A stretch of DNA of 64,000 nucleotides from Plantago major. Its lineage: Eukaryota > Streptophyta > Magnoliopsida > Lamiales > Plantaginaceae. The stretch's first letter is position 1. Each line of letters opens with the position of its first letter. The stretch covers positions 45,058,677 through 45,122,676 of the forward strand of contig CM048839.1 in NCBI GenBank assembly GCA_026545765.1, given 5' to 3'. The notes under the pieces were generated by a model. That model worked only from the letters and a program-made list of their open reading frames with translations. It searched no databases and was not told the origin of the DNA. Below, one piece after another: positions 10,618-21,656 of the stretch. Position numbers and translations under genes: made by a program.

Positions 10618-10628
10618 CAGTATATATA
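10618..10628 (-). promoter_or_regulatory. Candidate TATA box for the peptide gene
   Basis: On the minus strand ACTATATATACTG lies about 110 bp upstream of the ATG at 10510, which would leave a 5' UTR of roughly 80 nt. This is inferred from position and composition only. Confidence 0.45.
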
Positions 10629-10639
10629 GTGTGAGTGTG

Positions 10640-11190
10640 TGACATGAAATGTGTAGAATGAAGCACCAATCATAGGGGTTAATTAGCTTAACAACATTGG
10701 TGACCGTCAATTAATAAATAAGAGTAATTAATCTTCCACTAAGGATGGTTTATGGGAATTGATCTTTAGAGATGCAATATTTAATCTCCTCTCTTTTGGG
10801 AAAAAAGCATGAAAGGAAGTCAGTGGAGGACCAATCAAAGTACTTTAGTTGGTTTAGTTGGGAACAGCATGAAAGCTTGTTTGAAAAAAAACCTAATTGT
10901 AACAACATAAATTAAAATGTGTAACTTCCTGGAAACTTTAGAGATTGTGTCGTTGCTTCTATAAACCATGCATGTACTTGTGGATTAATTAATTAATCTA
11001 AAGAAACATACTATGTAGTCTTACTTCGTGCTTAATTAATGTGTGGTCATTGGTGAAAGAGTAGTGCATTCTAAATATAAAATACTATAGACATATTTAC
11101 TTGGTGGTTAATTAAAGTGTGGTCATTGGTGAAAGTGTGCATTCTCAAATAGTATAAACATATTTACTTCGTGGTTAATTAATGTTCGAG
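10640..11190. other. Intergenic, upstream of the peptide gene
   Basis: No ORF recognised. A short direct repeat (GTGTGGTCATTGGTGAAAG, near 11041 and 11117) is followed each time by similar AT-rich sequence. It could be a small local duplication. Confidence 0.4.
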
Positions 11191-11365
11191 TAACTTTTGG
11201 GAGAGACCTACTATAGTGAGAGACCGAGAGACCAATCCAAATATATAAACTATGTATAATCCAAATCTATTTGGATCGTGTATATAAAATCAATCCAACA
11301 CTTATTCACGCTTCTATCTCTAACAAACAGAAACCTCCACCACTGCCTTCACTTTCAGAAAAGTA

Positions 11366-11590
11366 ACCCCCAACACCACCACCATCACCATAGTCGCCGC
11401 CACCTTAGCCACCGCTATCACCACCATATCCACTGCCACCTTCCACCACCGCATCCATAGCCACCGTCGTAACCACCATATCCATCACCACTGCCTACAT
11501 AGCTTTCACCAACACCTCGGAAACCGATCAACACCGTTATAACCACCACCATCGCCGCCATGACCACTACCTCACCCGCGCGCCAAATCC
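11366..11590 (-). pseudogene. Glycine-rich coding remnant
   Basis: The plus strand is a degenerate CCACCA/CACCAT run. Read on the minus strand it gives broken glycine-rich stretches such as GSGDGYGGYDGGYGCGGG, interrupted by frameshifts and stops. It could be a fragment of a glycine-rich protein gene captured by the surrounding MULE, or a low-complexity repeat that looks like one. The His-rich plus-strand frame is not considered real. Confidence 0.3.
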
Positions 11591-11829
11591 GCTATATCGT
11601 GGTGATATTTGTTTAATCTATCTGATTCAATCTCCCGAGCTTATAAATCGAGTTAAATCCACCTAAAATGGAGGTATTGATAGAACTATGGAAACCGAAG
11701 CTATGGTTAAATCTCAGGCGAAGTTGAAATTTCGACTGATGAACTTTTACATATTGTTGATCCACAACTAGGTATGATTTTATCAATTTTTTACTATTTC
11801 TTGTCGTACACATGATTTCAGAATCCGAA

Positions 11830-12390
11830 AATGTGATGTTTTAATCTCGAAATGTGATGTTTATTGTGACCGATATGATGTTAATATACATCGGTAAGGT
11901 CCAGGATTAATTCATGAAAATGTTGTCTGCAAATGTGATGTTTTACTATCGAAATGTGATGTATTGTTAAGGTCCATGATTTATTCATGAAGATTTTGTC
12001 TGCAAAAATGTGATGTTTCACTCTTGGAATGTGATGTTTATTGAGAATGACATGATGTTGATGTATTGGTAACGTCCAACATTTATTCTTGAAGATGTTG
12101 TCTACAATGTGATGTTTGACTCTTGGAATATGATGTTTGTCGTGAATGACATGATGCTAATGTATTGGTAACGTCCAACATTTTTTCATGAAGATGTTGT
12201 TTGCAAATGTGATGTTTGACTTGTGCAATATGATGTTTATGGTGAATGACATGATGCTAATGTATTGGTAAAGTTCAACATTTATTCATGAAGATGTTAC
12301 TGCAAATGTGATGTTTAACTCTTGAAATATGGTGTTTGTGGTAAATGACATGATATTAATTTATTGGTAATATGATGCATGTATTCCGTT
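11830..12390. repeat. Tandem array of about 100-bp units (TGTGATGTTT...)
   Basis: Six diverged units each start TGTGATGTTT, contain ATGTGATGTTTATTGTGAAT-like and ATGTATTGGTAACGTCCAAC-like blocks, and end near CATGAAGATGTTGTCTGC. Unit starts are near 11831, 11936, 12009, 12109, 12208 and 12307. The second unit is shorter by an internal deletion. The TGATGTT core continues as isolated copies to about 13100. Confidence 0.8.
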
Positions 12391-12614
12391 GTGGATATGC
12401 ACATGTGATGTTTGACTTTAATTATATGAGTTTTAACATGTTGTAAAAAAACAGCAGTTAATAATGATGATTTGAGTCTCATTGATACATGATTCAAGCA
12501 ATATATATACCATATGATGTATGTCATAAATTATATGATGTTTTACTTGAAACGTATTATGTTTACTTAATAAACTTATATTATATATGTAGTTCCGTAC
12601 ATACATTTACATTA

Positions 12615-12880
12615 TGTTCATCCGTGGGTGGAGAGGAGAATGTCGATCACACATTAACAGACCACATTAACTATATTAGCCGACTAAGAACAAAGCGTTT
12701 CGATGGTGCTGATGGTCAAATTGTGTTGGATGTGCTGAAAAGAATTAGAAATGATGATCCAAAATTTTTCTTTAAACCAAAATTGGGCGGAGAAGGAAAA
12801 TCATGTGCACTAGTCTGGCAGGATTCAATAAATGATGTTATAAGTACCAGATACATAGATGTTTATGTAATAAAATATTG
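12615..12880 (+). pseudogene. FAR1/MULE transposase N-terminal exon fragment
   Basis: The frame reads YISRLRTKRFDGADGQIVLD followed by VLKRIRNDDPKFFFKP and a VWQDS ending. It fits the linker of plant FAR1/FHY3-type MULE proteins that precedes the DDE domain (pattern GDAQ-x-VLDYLKRxQxxxPxFFY...VFWAD). Only this short piece is present. The zinc-finger DNA-binding domain, DDE catalytic domain and SWIM finger are not seen, so it is a remnant. The surrounding repeats and inverted ends place it inside the 11195-13235 element. Confidence 0.5.
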
Positions 12881-13484
12881 ATATTATGGTTAATACAATA
12901 TTGTTGTAATAAGTTAAAACATGTGAATGTTGTAATAGCAGAATATATGATTTTATGGTTAATATATATGACGTTTTAGTCAAAGTATCTGATGTTATGA
13001 TTATAACTTTTGTATCCGGATTTGGTCGAAATTAAATATTCAGAATATATGATGTTATGGTTTTATATATGATGTTTTAGTCAAAATTTATGATGTTACG
13101 ATTATAATTATTGAATTCAGATTTGACGAAAATTAACTATTAGATTTGGATCTGAATCCGCAAAATTATAACTATAATTCAATAATGTCTAATATGGATC
13201 GGTCTCACATTAACTATAGGAGAGACCATTTCTTCCCAAAGTTTGTATTAATGTACGGCCATTTGTTCCCTTACACCATACATGCACCAAAGTGCGATGG
13301 TAAAAGACGTCTCATTGTATATATATAATAAATAATGCATGATACATGATGTTAATTATTGAGGCATTCAAAAGATTAATTAATTATAATGACCAATACG
13401 CGCAAACCAGCGGATCTAGTACCCTTTCTAGAAGTATATAAATTGGAAATACATTTCAGAATTATATTTTGAGTTTATGATTTA

Positions 13485-13739
13485 GGCCGTTTCTTCAAAT
13501 CAAATTTCATCGAATCGAATCGAATCAATTGTAGTATAAAATATAACCAAGCAGAATCGAATCAATCGAGTTGAAGAGAACGAGCTCGTTCTTTTCAATC
13601 AAATTTATTGAATCGAATCGAATCAATTGAATCAATCGAATCAATTGTAGTATAAAATATAACCAAGTAATCGAATCGAATCGAATGGAACTGAATCAAT
13701 CGAACTAAATCGAATCGAATGAAGCAATTAGAATGAGCC
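13485..13739. mobile_element. Dimeric Tourist-like MITE, ATTCGATTC family
   Basis: The unit starts GGCCGTTTCTTC and ends GAATGAGCC with TTA on both sides. In its middle, the right end of one copy (GTTGAAGAGAAC) runs through GAGCTC straight into the left end of another (GTTCTTTTCAA). It is therefore two copies joined head to tail and moved or fixed as one unit. Confidence 0.6.
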
Positions 13740-13742
13740 TTA

Positions 13743-14225
13743 ATCGCAGTAAAAAAACTAGTGGTTTTCCCTTCTTCTCTATTTACTCCGTATCGCAGAA
13801 CTTTATAAGTTATCATTTTTAAATATCTCACAAAACTTCATACTTCTTTTATTTTTACAAGTGGACGGGCTTGTGCTATTAAGTGAAAAGTAAAAAGCAT
13901 GTCGTTTTAGATTAAACCAGTAACATTTGGACATGGATTATTTCATGTTTTTTCTGAAATTTGTATAATCACTTATTTTAAATGTTATTATTGGTAATTT
14001 CATATGGAATAATAATTGATTTTACACAAAACGATTTGTTGTGTTCATGTAAAACATTAAGTAAATAATAATCCATGTGTATTTGATTCTAATCTTGTCT
14101 TTTTTTTTTTTCCTTCCAATCACTAAAACCGTTTCTTAGAGAGTTACTCAAAGCAAAGAGCATTTGCAAGTCCCTCATGTCACAAGTGCATCTAATAATT
14201 TTTTTGAAACGGACAAGTGCATCTA

Positions 14226-14226
<1 letters not shown>
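13743..14226. other. Intergenic, no feature seen
   Basis: AT-rich, no recognised gene or element. Confidence 0.45.
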
Positions 14227-14298
<72 letters not shown>

Positions 14299-14300
14299 GA
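14227..14300. repeat. (ATT)n microsatellite, about 25 units
   Basis: Uninterrupted ATT repeat. Confidence 0.95.
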
Positions 14301-14384
14301 CTGAACTGATCGGTTATGTGAGAGAATAGTTTTACTATTTAAGTTTAACAACATCTTAGCTTTTTACAGTACTTTTTTTTTATC

Positions 14385-14670
14385 ATCATCATCATGGATA
14401 AATGTACTTGAATTTATAGAGAGGTGTTGAATCTAATCATTTAAATTAATACTTCAATACTCCTCTGCACTCGTGGCCGATTTCAACCTCTTTGGGGGTC
14501 ATTCGAGTGGAAATTTAATATGGGGCGGAGATTGTCTCCGTGGAGATTCGAACCCAGGTTGGGCGTGAGCCAGAGTCTCTGATATCATGATAGAATTCTA
14601 ATATAAATTACTAAATCCCACACCTCTCTACAAGTTCGAACTTTTAGATGAGATAATCATCATCATTAAT
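14385..14670. mobile_element. Unclassified element with inverted ends and a B-box-like motif
   Basis: ATAGAGAGGTGTTGAATC at the left and its near-complement (CACACCTCTCTACAAG) at the right are inverted, each with ATC repeats outside. On the minus strand the interior holds GGTTCGAATCTCC, which resembles a pol III B box, after a GGCTCACG stretch. The spacing is too short for a normal tRNA A-box to B-box pair. It could be a MITE or an odd SINE. Confidence 0.35.
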
Positions 14671-14679
14671 AATAAGAGG

Positions 14680-15079
14680 AATTTCAGTTTGATTGTGATG
14701 TGTAGAGGCCTGTATGGGACTTCTCGAATGGTTTGGAATGCACTATAATTCTTACACTAGTATATAAGTTGGGATTGTTATACAACTTAATTAGCTGAAC
14801 CTAAGTTGATCATTTTCTTTCACTGCACGGCTATACCTATTCTTTTCCCACTATACTTTTTCATTTATTATAATAACCTGAAACTAATCAAATAATATTA
14901 CAATCAATCAAATGATTTTAAAAACTTGTACACATCAATTCACTCTACACACGCTATGTAAATCATATTAAATATTAACTACAATATATTCTATATACAA
15001 TTTTTCACAACTCAATTGAATTTGAGTTACTATTCAACCGTTAAAGACCTGTTAAAGTCGTATGCCCACAACAATCTTA
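14680..15079. other. Intergenic, no feature seen
   Basis: No recognised feature between the inverted-end element and the next MITE. Confidence 0.4.
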
Positions 15080-15081
15080 TA

Positions 15082-15302
15082 TTCCCTCAGTTCCGGGTTG
15101 AACTTCTCACGGTTACAGACTCGAATTTTAAGAGAAGAGTGAATAAAGTGTGGCAGATGGTGAATCGAGTAAGAAAGATTTGTAATAAAGTAACATAGAG
15201 AGTGGATAAAATAGAAGATGGATTTCCCAATTAAATAAGGGGAAGTTGAAGTCGGAACATCCCAAAATGAAATGTGAGAAGTTGAACCCGTGACGAAGAG
15301 AG
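15082..15302. mobile_element. Stowaway-like MITE
   Basis: It begins TTCCCTCAGTTCCGGGTTGA then ACTTCTCAC, and ends GTGAGAAGTTGAACCCGTGA then CGAAGAGAG. TA flanks both sides and the length is 221 bp. The termini are the usual CTCCCTCCGTCCCGG type with substitutions. Confidence 0.75.
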
Positions 15303-15469
15303 TACTCAATAAGTGTAAATATGGACGTACGGTTAGGAAAGTGGTTCAATTGTATTATTTACAATGGCTCCCTATTTATACAATTTTATGTTAGACCACG
15401 AAAACCCTACATGCTAAAAGTATACATGGAATAATATCAATGATGTTGTATAAAAACGAATAAGTATTT

Positions 15470-16200
15470 AGTCCTTGTAATGGATATTCAAAAGTTTAGG
15501 TGAGGTGGATGACTATTACTTGTATCTGGAATGGAGTCAACCTGCAAAGATGAGGCAAGGGTTAGACCATTTGGACCGGTTTGCCTAAAACAATTTTGAT
15601 TTTGATTCAACTAGTTGGTCGGACTACGAAACATGAGCTCGATCCTACCAACTTAGAGAGTAGATTATTGCAAGTTTTTTATTACCTTAACGAGGAATAA
15701 ATGTGCTCCTATTTATAGACAAACATTCAAGGGACAAGACTCCGAGCAATCGAAGTTTGGTTGACCCTATCAGATCATGACACGTGGTGTTGGAGGATGG
15801 TCTCAGCGAGTGAACTGGCTTTGTGTCCGACGGAGCCACTCTAGTTAGGAGTCCACACCTCCTGATGGTTGGACCCTAATGTCGATTCTGCTTGGTAAGG
15901 TTTAGTCTTTTTTTTTAGAACAAAGTCAAATTTCAGGATTACAACATTTATTTCCGTGGACTTAAAATATTGCCTCAGCGAAGTCATTGTCTAGATAGTT
16001 AATTTATTTACCTAGAGACCGGTAAACGGTGCCGGAGGTCAGTCCACTTCAACTTCTAACCATTCTCTCATATTATGGCACCCTTTGCTTGGAGACAGGA
16101 GGTCGATCTCGTCTTAGCTCAAAGGTCGGTCTTGAACAGAAAGGACGTTGTCGCCTTAATTTGCTGGTAATTATGTTGGACTTATTACTACATATCAATT
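15470..16200 (-). mobile_element. Possible LTR retrotransposon remnant
   Basis: The segment is richer in GC than its surroundings and on the minus strand contains a TCTATAAATAGGAG TATA-like site near 15715, with a GACACGTGTCATGATC-like stretch upstream near 15780. This resembles regulatory parts of Tat-type LTR elements such as the one at 33-47 kb. No LTR ends, primer site or coding domain were found, so this is tentative. Confidence 0.25.
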
Positions 16201-16836
16201 AATATAAAATCAACGATGTTATTCCTCCATAACATATCCTTACATTTTTTGTTTTATATATACTTTAGAAAATGAAAAAATAAAGAAAGCAATAATAATA
16301 ATAAGAATGAATAAATGACAAACTAGTTGTCCCCCACGGGAAGCTAAGTGCATGGTGAGAAATGAACCATTAGGAAAGGAGTGGTGGGGCTGGAAATAAA
16401 CCATTGCTTCGAAAGGGCAATGGAAACAATGGGTATTGGGTACTTGACGGTTTTGAGTTTGGAGCGATTCCGCATCTTATTTATTTTACAAATATATATA
16501 AACCGTATTGTGATTCTCCAATATAGTGGAGAGTCCGGAAAGTTATTTACGACAAATAAATATAGACAATTTACACTAAAACCTTATAACAATCTTATTT
16601 TTTGCGGATTGATCCGGCCGGACTGGATGAACCCGCGAACTTTATTTTAAAAACATTACAAAAGCTCATCATGACTTTTGAGAATCCATCCAAACATGTT
16701 GGTATTTCAAATCGAATTGCTTATGTTTAAGCATATTATTGGCTATGGTTAGAATAAAATCATTGATTACATACTATTTATCCAACAAAAACACAATATT
16801 TAGAAAATAGACATGAAAACAAATTTCATTCGCCAG
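16201..16836. other. Intergenic, no feature seen
   Basis: An 89-codon plus-strand frame at 16381-16650 has no recognisable domain and is not called. Confidence 0.4.
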
Positions 16837-17079
16837 TCAATAAAATTCACTACACATAATTACTAAAACATATCCAAATTTACAACCTACGAACCACAAG
16901 TATCTTTCCAAAACATTTACTACATCCTCAATAGCTCTCTTAGCACCATTGACTTGTTCGTCGACATTGACTTGTTCGTCGACATCTTCATCCACAACGT
17001 CTCCATCTTTGTCATCAATTTTTTTCTTTGTTCGACCACCCTTTTTACAAAAACCTAATACATACAAGAAAAACATCAA
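16837..17079 (-). pseudogene. Short unrecognised frame with acidic repeat
   Basis: The frame has a basic patch (KKGGRTKKK) followed by an acidic stretch that includes DEQVN twice. It resembles a nuclear-type fragment, but no family was recognised and the first residues may not be coding. It could be chance or a broken exon. Confidence 0.15.
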
Positions 17080-17241
17080 TTTTTTTAATCAAGTATCAAC
17101 TATTATATAGGTTATTTATCTAAAAAAATAATAATTTCGAACTAAAACTAGGGACACAAAACAATATAGACAATTAATACATAATCAAACCCGTGCGATA
17201 AGTTAAGACCCCAAAGGACTCTAAATTGTATAATAGTTTAA

Positions 17242-17349
17242 GGCTTTATTTTCTTCGTCTGAACTGAACTAAACTAAACTGAATTTATTTATAATATAAA
17301 AAACAACTACAGAACTGAAATATAGTTTTTAAGATGAAGATAATAGACC
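17242..17349. mobile_element. Short Tourist-like MITE (second subfamily)
   Basis: It starts GGCTTTATTTTCTTCGTCTG and ends AAGATGAAGATAATAGACC. It is flanked by TAA and a mutated TCA. It shares the GAACTGAACTAAACT interior with the interrupted element at 3150-3524. Confidence 0.55.
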
Positions 17350-17649
17350 TCAGTAACAACTTAATCTAAGCCATTTAGGTAGGATTCACGGGCATTTGCA
17401 TGAGTACGTTCTAAACAATAGTAATAGCAACACTGACGGAAATGAATAGAGAAAAGAACAATCTACAGTAAAATCTCTATAAATTAATAATATTGGAATC
17501 GGAATATTTTATTAATTTAGCGAGATATTATTATATTGATAAATTAATAATTTATTAATTTAATGAGGTTTTACGTATGAACTTTAAATTTCCAAGTCCA
17601 ATATACTAGTTAAAATGTATATTAGTTAGAGATGAAAAATAAATTAGAA

Positions 17650-18102
17650 AAACAAGTTCCAATTAAAATTCTCATATTGCAACAAGAGGCCATAGCAAAT
17701 TGCTTTCGACAATGCAAAATTCGTTCGGCGAATCAAACCGACTCAAGTGATTTAAACGATGCAAATTATGGAGAATAGCTTGAGAACTTCATTATGGGTA
17801 TGCATTATCGGTACAAAATGGATGTGAATCACTTGCTAGATTATCCTGGTGAAAATAATGAATGTTACGAAGTTCAAAGCATTTAAGAAATTGTGGCGGA
17901 TACCATTCAAAATCCGGTCTATGATGAAGCTGAGGATGATTCAATAGCTTTGGAACCGGTCACTCGAAAAGAAGCATTGCAAGTGGCAACAACTCTTCAG
18001 AACTTTTTGTTGCAATACGAGAAGACAACGCCCCAACTCTTTAGTGCAATGGGAAGATTTACAGATGAACTCAATATAGATTTAAAATTCAACAAAAAAT
18101 AA
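17650..18102 (+). pseudogene. pogo/Tigger-type transposase, C-terminal remnant
   Basis: The plus-strand translation begins with an ANCFRQCKIRSANQ block typical of the region after the DDE catalytic core in pogo/Tigger/CENP-B-like transposases. It then passes stop codons near 17776 and 17884. It ends with an open stretch (17893-18102) that includes EDDSIALEPVTRKEALQVAT and FTDELNIDLKF. The helix-turn-helix DNA-binding domain and all DDE residues are absent. The terminal repeats around it support the assignment. Confidence 0.65.
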
Positions 18103-18149
18103 TTGACTATAGAATCACTTTTTACTAAACAATCTTATAATTTTGAAGT

Positions 18150-18153
18150 GTAT

Positions 18154-18186
<33 letters not shown>
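18150..18186. repeat. (CA)n/(TA)n microsatellite
   Basis: A CA run is followed directly by a TA run, inside the pogo-like element. Confidence 0.9.
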
Positions 18187-18367
18187 GGAATTTTTTAGTA
18201 ATTATTAATTTATATTTTCGTTGGGACTAATATATATACACTGGGATTTCAAAAAAATTATTATCTTATTATTTTATTAATTGGGGTCTAAATTTGTACT
18301 GGTCCCAAGTTGAGACTGGACAAATTATTAATTTTATCGAGTATAAATTTATAGAGGTTATACTGTA

Positions 18368-18667
18368 TTATGGTGAATTTTCAGTTAAGGAAGGCCATGT
18401 GACAATCTATTAACGACGCCCATAAGAGATTGCGTTAGTTCACGTGAGCAACGAGGCCCAACTGTTTAGGAGTCTGATCAGACTCGGGCCAGCTGAAGAG
18501 GCCCAATGTGGAGAACCTAACATCTAAGGATAACAATTTATCCCGTCCGGTTAAACGGACTTTGACTAGTCTAATGGTCCATTTAGGGTTGGACTTGAAT
18601 AAAATTTAGGCCCACAAATCTGGACCTAACTTTCAAACCTATAGGCCTGGCCCAACATATATGTATA
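18368..18667. other. Intergenic, no feature seen
   Basis: Moderately GC-rich; several GGCCCA-type motifs (for example near 18450 and 18500) occur, but no gene lies close by. Confidence 0.35.
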
Positions 18668-18669
18668 TA

Positions 18670-19174
18670 CTCCCTCCGTCCATTGCGAGTTGTTCGGATT
18701 TGACTTTTTCAAGGTCAACAAAATTGAACTTTGACTACGAATAACTTTCGAACTGTAGTGTGAAAATTTTCTCATTTGGATCGAACTTTGCCAGTAATAT
18801 ATGATGAAAATTTAAATTCTAAATTTTGATTGTATAATATAATTGAAAATTTTCGCACTACAATAAATACATCCACATTTGGTACACGGTTACAACAATA
18901 CAAATACATCCATTTTAAAAATTTTAACACTACCCTACTCAATTTAGTGTCACCAGTATTTGATGTACTTCTTAAGCTTTCCGCGTTATTCATCTACGTC
19001 CATAGTTCATATGGTAAACCAAAATACCCTCGTACAATTTCGTATGGTAAACCAAAATACCCGCATTATTTTAACAATTCCAGAAGTTTCACCAAATAAT
19101 TTAATTGAACATTTACGGTTTAAAATTAATTCGTAGTTAAAGTTATTCAAGTTAGGACAAGATGAACGAGGGAG
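18670..19174. mobile_element. Stowaway-like MITE, long form
   Basis: It begins CTCCCTCCGTCCATTG and ends GATGAACGAGGGAG, flanked by TA. At 505 bp it is about twice the size of the other copies here. The extra length includes a direct repeat of TATGGTAAACCAAAATACC (19012 and 19043). ORFs on both strands inside it are not coding. Confidence 0.7.
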
Positions 19175-19179
19175 TATTA

Positions 19180-19515
19180 TATTTATTTTATCATAGTGGC
19201 ATGCAAAGTTGTAAAGCTAGTCAATTGCAATAGTTGCTAACAACTTCGTACTCACCATATGGTAACCCTTCAACGTCTCTAAAAGTCATGAATTTGTGTG
19301 AAAGATGCATAAATTAGTGGTTTTCCTTATATAAATAAATTAGTGGTTGTTTGGGCATCACTTCATTGATGAATATTTCCATTCCTTAACAGATAGTGAC
19401 AAGACTGATGGAAGATATATATTTAGTGGGGGAGCCATAAATTTAAGCTAGGCAGCCAAATATATATTGCACCAACCATTATTGAGTTCACAAACTATCA
19501 TAATAAACGGTCTTT
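19180..19515. other. Intergenic, no feature seen
   Basis: No recognised feature before the next repeat-rich element. Confidence 0.4.
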
Positions 19516-19984
19516 AGTTAATTTATCTAAAAACGAGACTACTTTGCAATTTACCATTAAACATGTGTATTTAACCTATTTTCGAGGATTCTCTCACGGA
19601 TCCGGGCTAGTACCATTTTCATCGCGGGTCAGGTTTATAAGGCTCTTTTCCTTCTTTCTTTACGCTTTCTTCACCAACGTTTTCCCATTTTCTCTTATTA
19701 TGCAATCGCTTTTGAGTGAGATCTCACCGCTTCCCGCTCAAATCATAGAAACTTGTTTGTAAGTGTTTTGTTATAGTTATCGTTGTGTGATTTCGTTTGT
19801 TTTTCAGTTTTTTGTGTTCTAGGGTTTTGTTCGAGTTCTTTTTTTCGCGACTTTTTTGTTGTTTGAGGCGTAATCGTGCTTGCATATGAATTCAGCAATG
19901 TTTTCATTCAAAATTCGACCTCAATCATCAACTCAGATATAAAAAAAATAAGGTATACAACGTTTTTTAAATTCTTTCGTATAT

Positions 19985-20190
19985 GGCTATGTTCTCAACA
20001 ATATTGCCCATGTTCTCTGGAATATGTCCTATGTTTTCATTCATAACCTGACAGTCAATTTATGCTCTGTTTTTTACAATATTACCTTGACTTTTGGTCT
20101 TTACTGTATTTTCCTATGATCTTACGTATATGCACTATCTTCTCACCAATATACTCTATGTTCTCAGCAATATCCACTATGTTTACGCAT
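19985..20190 (-). repeat. Inverted single copy of the 365-bp array unit
   Basis: The plus strand here (for example CCTGACAGTCAATTTATGCT, and CACCAATATACTCTATGTTC) is the reverse complement of the centre of the units in the array at 21657-23190. The element thus has one inverted unit on the left and several direct ones on the right. Confidence 0.7.
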
Positions 20191-20429
20191 GTGAACATTT
20201 TTTTTTTCCAGTGTAATCCATATTCTCTACCACTTAGCCTATATGACTAAGAATATGGAATTGTTTTTTATTAACATCTGATTTTTCTATATGTCACGTT
20301 CTTATAATATTTTGATGAGAACATATATGAATTGACTAGTAACATGGGATATATGGTTGAGAACATAGAAAAAATGATTGGTAACATAGGTTTTTTTTTA
20401 TTATTTTGTTTTATGTATATAGGTGTTGT

Positions 20430-20700
20430 TTTAGAGAAGAAGTGTAGGGCAAATAAGGGCAAGATATTCAAGTCTAATGATGTGAGTTTGAGAGTGTGGC
20501 ATGGGAAGAGGGGGCATGACACATGTTGTGTCTATTAAGTTTAAAGAGGACAAAGATGAGGAGGAGCATGTTGTTCTTAAAAAAAACTACCATATGGCAG
20601 CCTAAAAAAATTATATGGTTTGATTTATGAACTGAGTTTAAATGCAACGGATGAGCAGGTGGAGAGGGCTGCTGGAAAGAAGAGACAGAAGAAATAGAGT
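20430..20700 (+). pseudogene. Remnant resembling the Ulp1 gene second exon
   Basis: The translation around ANKGKIFKSNDVSLRVWHGK resembles GNKNNIFKADDERLKPKRAK in the second exon of the gene at 24797-29339. It is preceded by a T-rich tract with an AG, as at the other gene's splice acceptor. It stops after about 30 codons. Assignment rests on this short resemblance and on the shared 5' end of the two elements. Confidence 0.35.
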
Positions 20701-21538
20701 AGCATATGTTTTTTCTTTGTGTCAATATAATCTTGTGTTTTGGTATCATGGATTAGCATGTTGAAAACATGGATGTAATAGTTGGGAACATATCTGAGTA
20801 TCTAAGTAACATAGAATATGGTTGTAACTGTATAGAACATGGATGAATATGTTGAGATCATGAATGAATATGTTGAGATCATGGATGAATAAATAACATT
20901 GAAATAACATGCCTTTAAAATATTCAAACTCCATGTAGAGAACATGTAATACATGTACATAAGATTTTCATGTTGACAGAGCAGCAATTACTACACGGTA
21001 ATTATGGGGTATTAACATAGGTGATTTGTTGAGAACTTAGCTGGTTTGGTAAACAATATTAGTCAATGTTCTAAACATAATCGTCTATGTTATCAACATA
21101 TTCATCCATGAACTCAACAATTTTTAAATGCCATGAACTCAATAGATTTAAAAACCATAAAAATGATCCAAAAAACAAGATTATATTCAAACAGAACCTA
21201 GATCATTCACAACATATAAAATCATGATACAAACAACAAGATTATATTCAAAATGGAACCTATATAATTCAACAATTACATGTGGTATTACTGTTCATAC
21301 ATCCGTAAAAAAGGGAACATATAACGCTATTTCTTTGTCTTTTTCCAAACCTCTTCTTCATCTCTATCTACTTAATTTCAGGTTCATTATCTCTTTTGCT
21401 CATCTGTTGCATTTAACTCAACATTCCTCTTCTTCGTCAATGCTCTTGCCTCCCTCTCATTTATCTTTTCATCAACACTTTTGTCGTATAACTTCCTCAA
21501 CACAGAATGGATAGTTCTGAGTTTGTTACTTGAATAAC

Positions 21539-21609
21539 TTTTCTTCTTCTTCTTCTTCTTCTTCTTCTTCTTCTTCTTCTTCTTCTTCTTCTTCTTCTTC
21601 TTCTTCTTC
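21539..21609. repeat. (CTT)n microsatellite
   Basis: An uninterrupted CTT/TTC run. The long lysine run it gives on the minus strand is not a protein. Confidence 0.95.
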
Positions 21610-21656
21610 AAGTTGATGCATTTAGTAACCTTGTGACTGCATAAACAACGCCGTCT

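Larger units (their letters stand above)
11195..13235. mobile_element. Decayed FAR1-type MULE with inverted ends
   Basis: GGGAGAGACCTACTATAG with GAGAGACCG at the left and, on the opposite strand at the right, GTCTCTCCTATAG with TGTGAGACCG are imperfect inverted ends. Between them lie a GC-rich glycine-codon-like stretch (11366-11590), an array of about 100-bp repeats (11830-12390), a FAR1-like transposase exon (12615-12880) and further TGATGTT-rich sequence to 13100. The layout resembles the larger MULE at 24.4-32.1 kb but with a different repeated motif. The exact ends and target duplication were not resolved. Confidence 0.5.
17466..18365 (+). mobile_element. pogo/Lemi1-like DNA transposon, internally deleted
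   Basis: The left end CAGTAAAATCTCTATAAA and the right end TTTATAGAGGTTATACTG are inverted repeats flanked by TA on both sides. These termini match those of the pogo-like Lemi1/Emigrant elements of plants. The 900-bp element keeps only the last part of a transposase gene plus AT-rich filler and a CA/TA microsatellite (18150-18186). Confidence 0.75.

Noticed and set aside
11278-11460. His-rich plus-strand frame
   Set aside because: It comes from a CCACCA low-complexity run; the minus strand reads as a broken glycine-rich protein, which explains it better.
11830-12390. CRISPR-like array
   Set aside because: The units are diverged throughout with no unique spacers, and the genome is a plant's.
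14530-14560. tRNA gene suggested by GGTTCGAATC
   Set aside because: No cloverleaf or acceptor stem, and the A-box-like stretch is too close; treated as part of a repeat.
18830-19099. 89-codon frame
   Set aside because: It lies within the long Stowaway-like MITE and includes its internal repeat.
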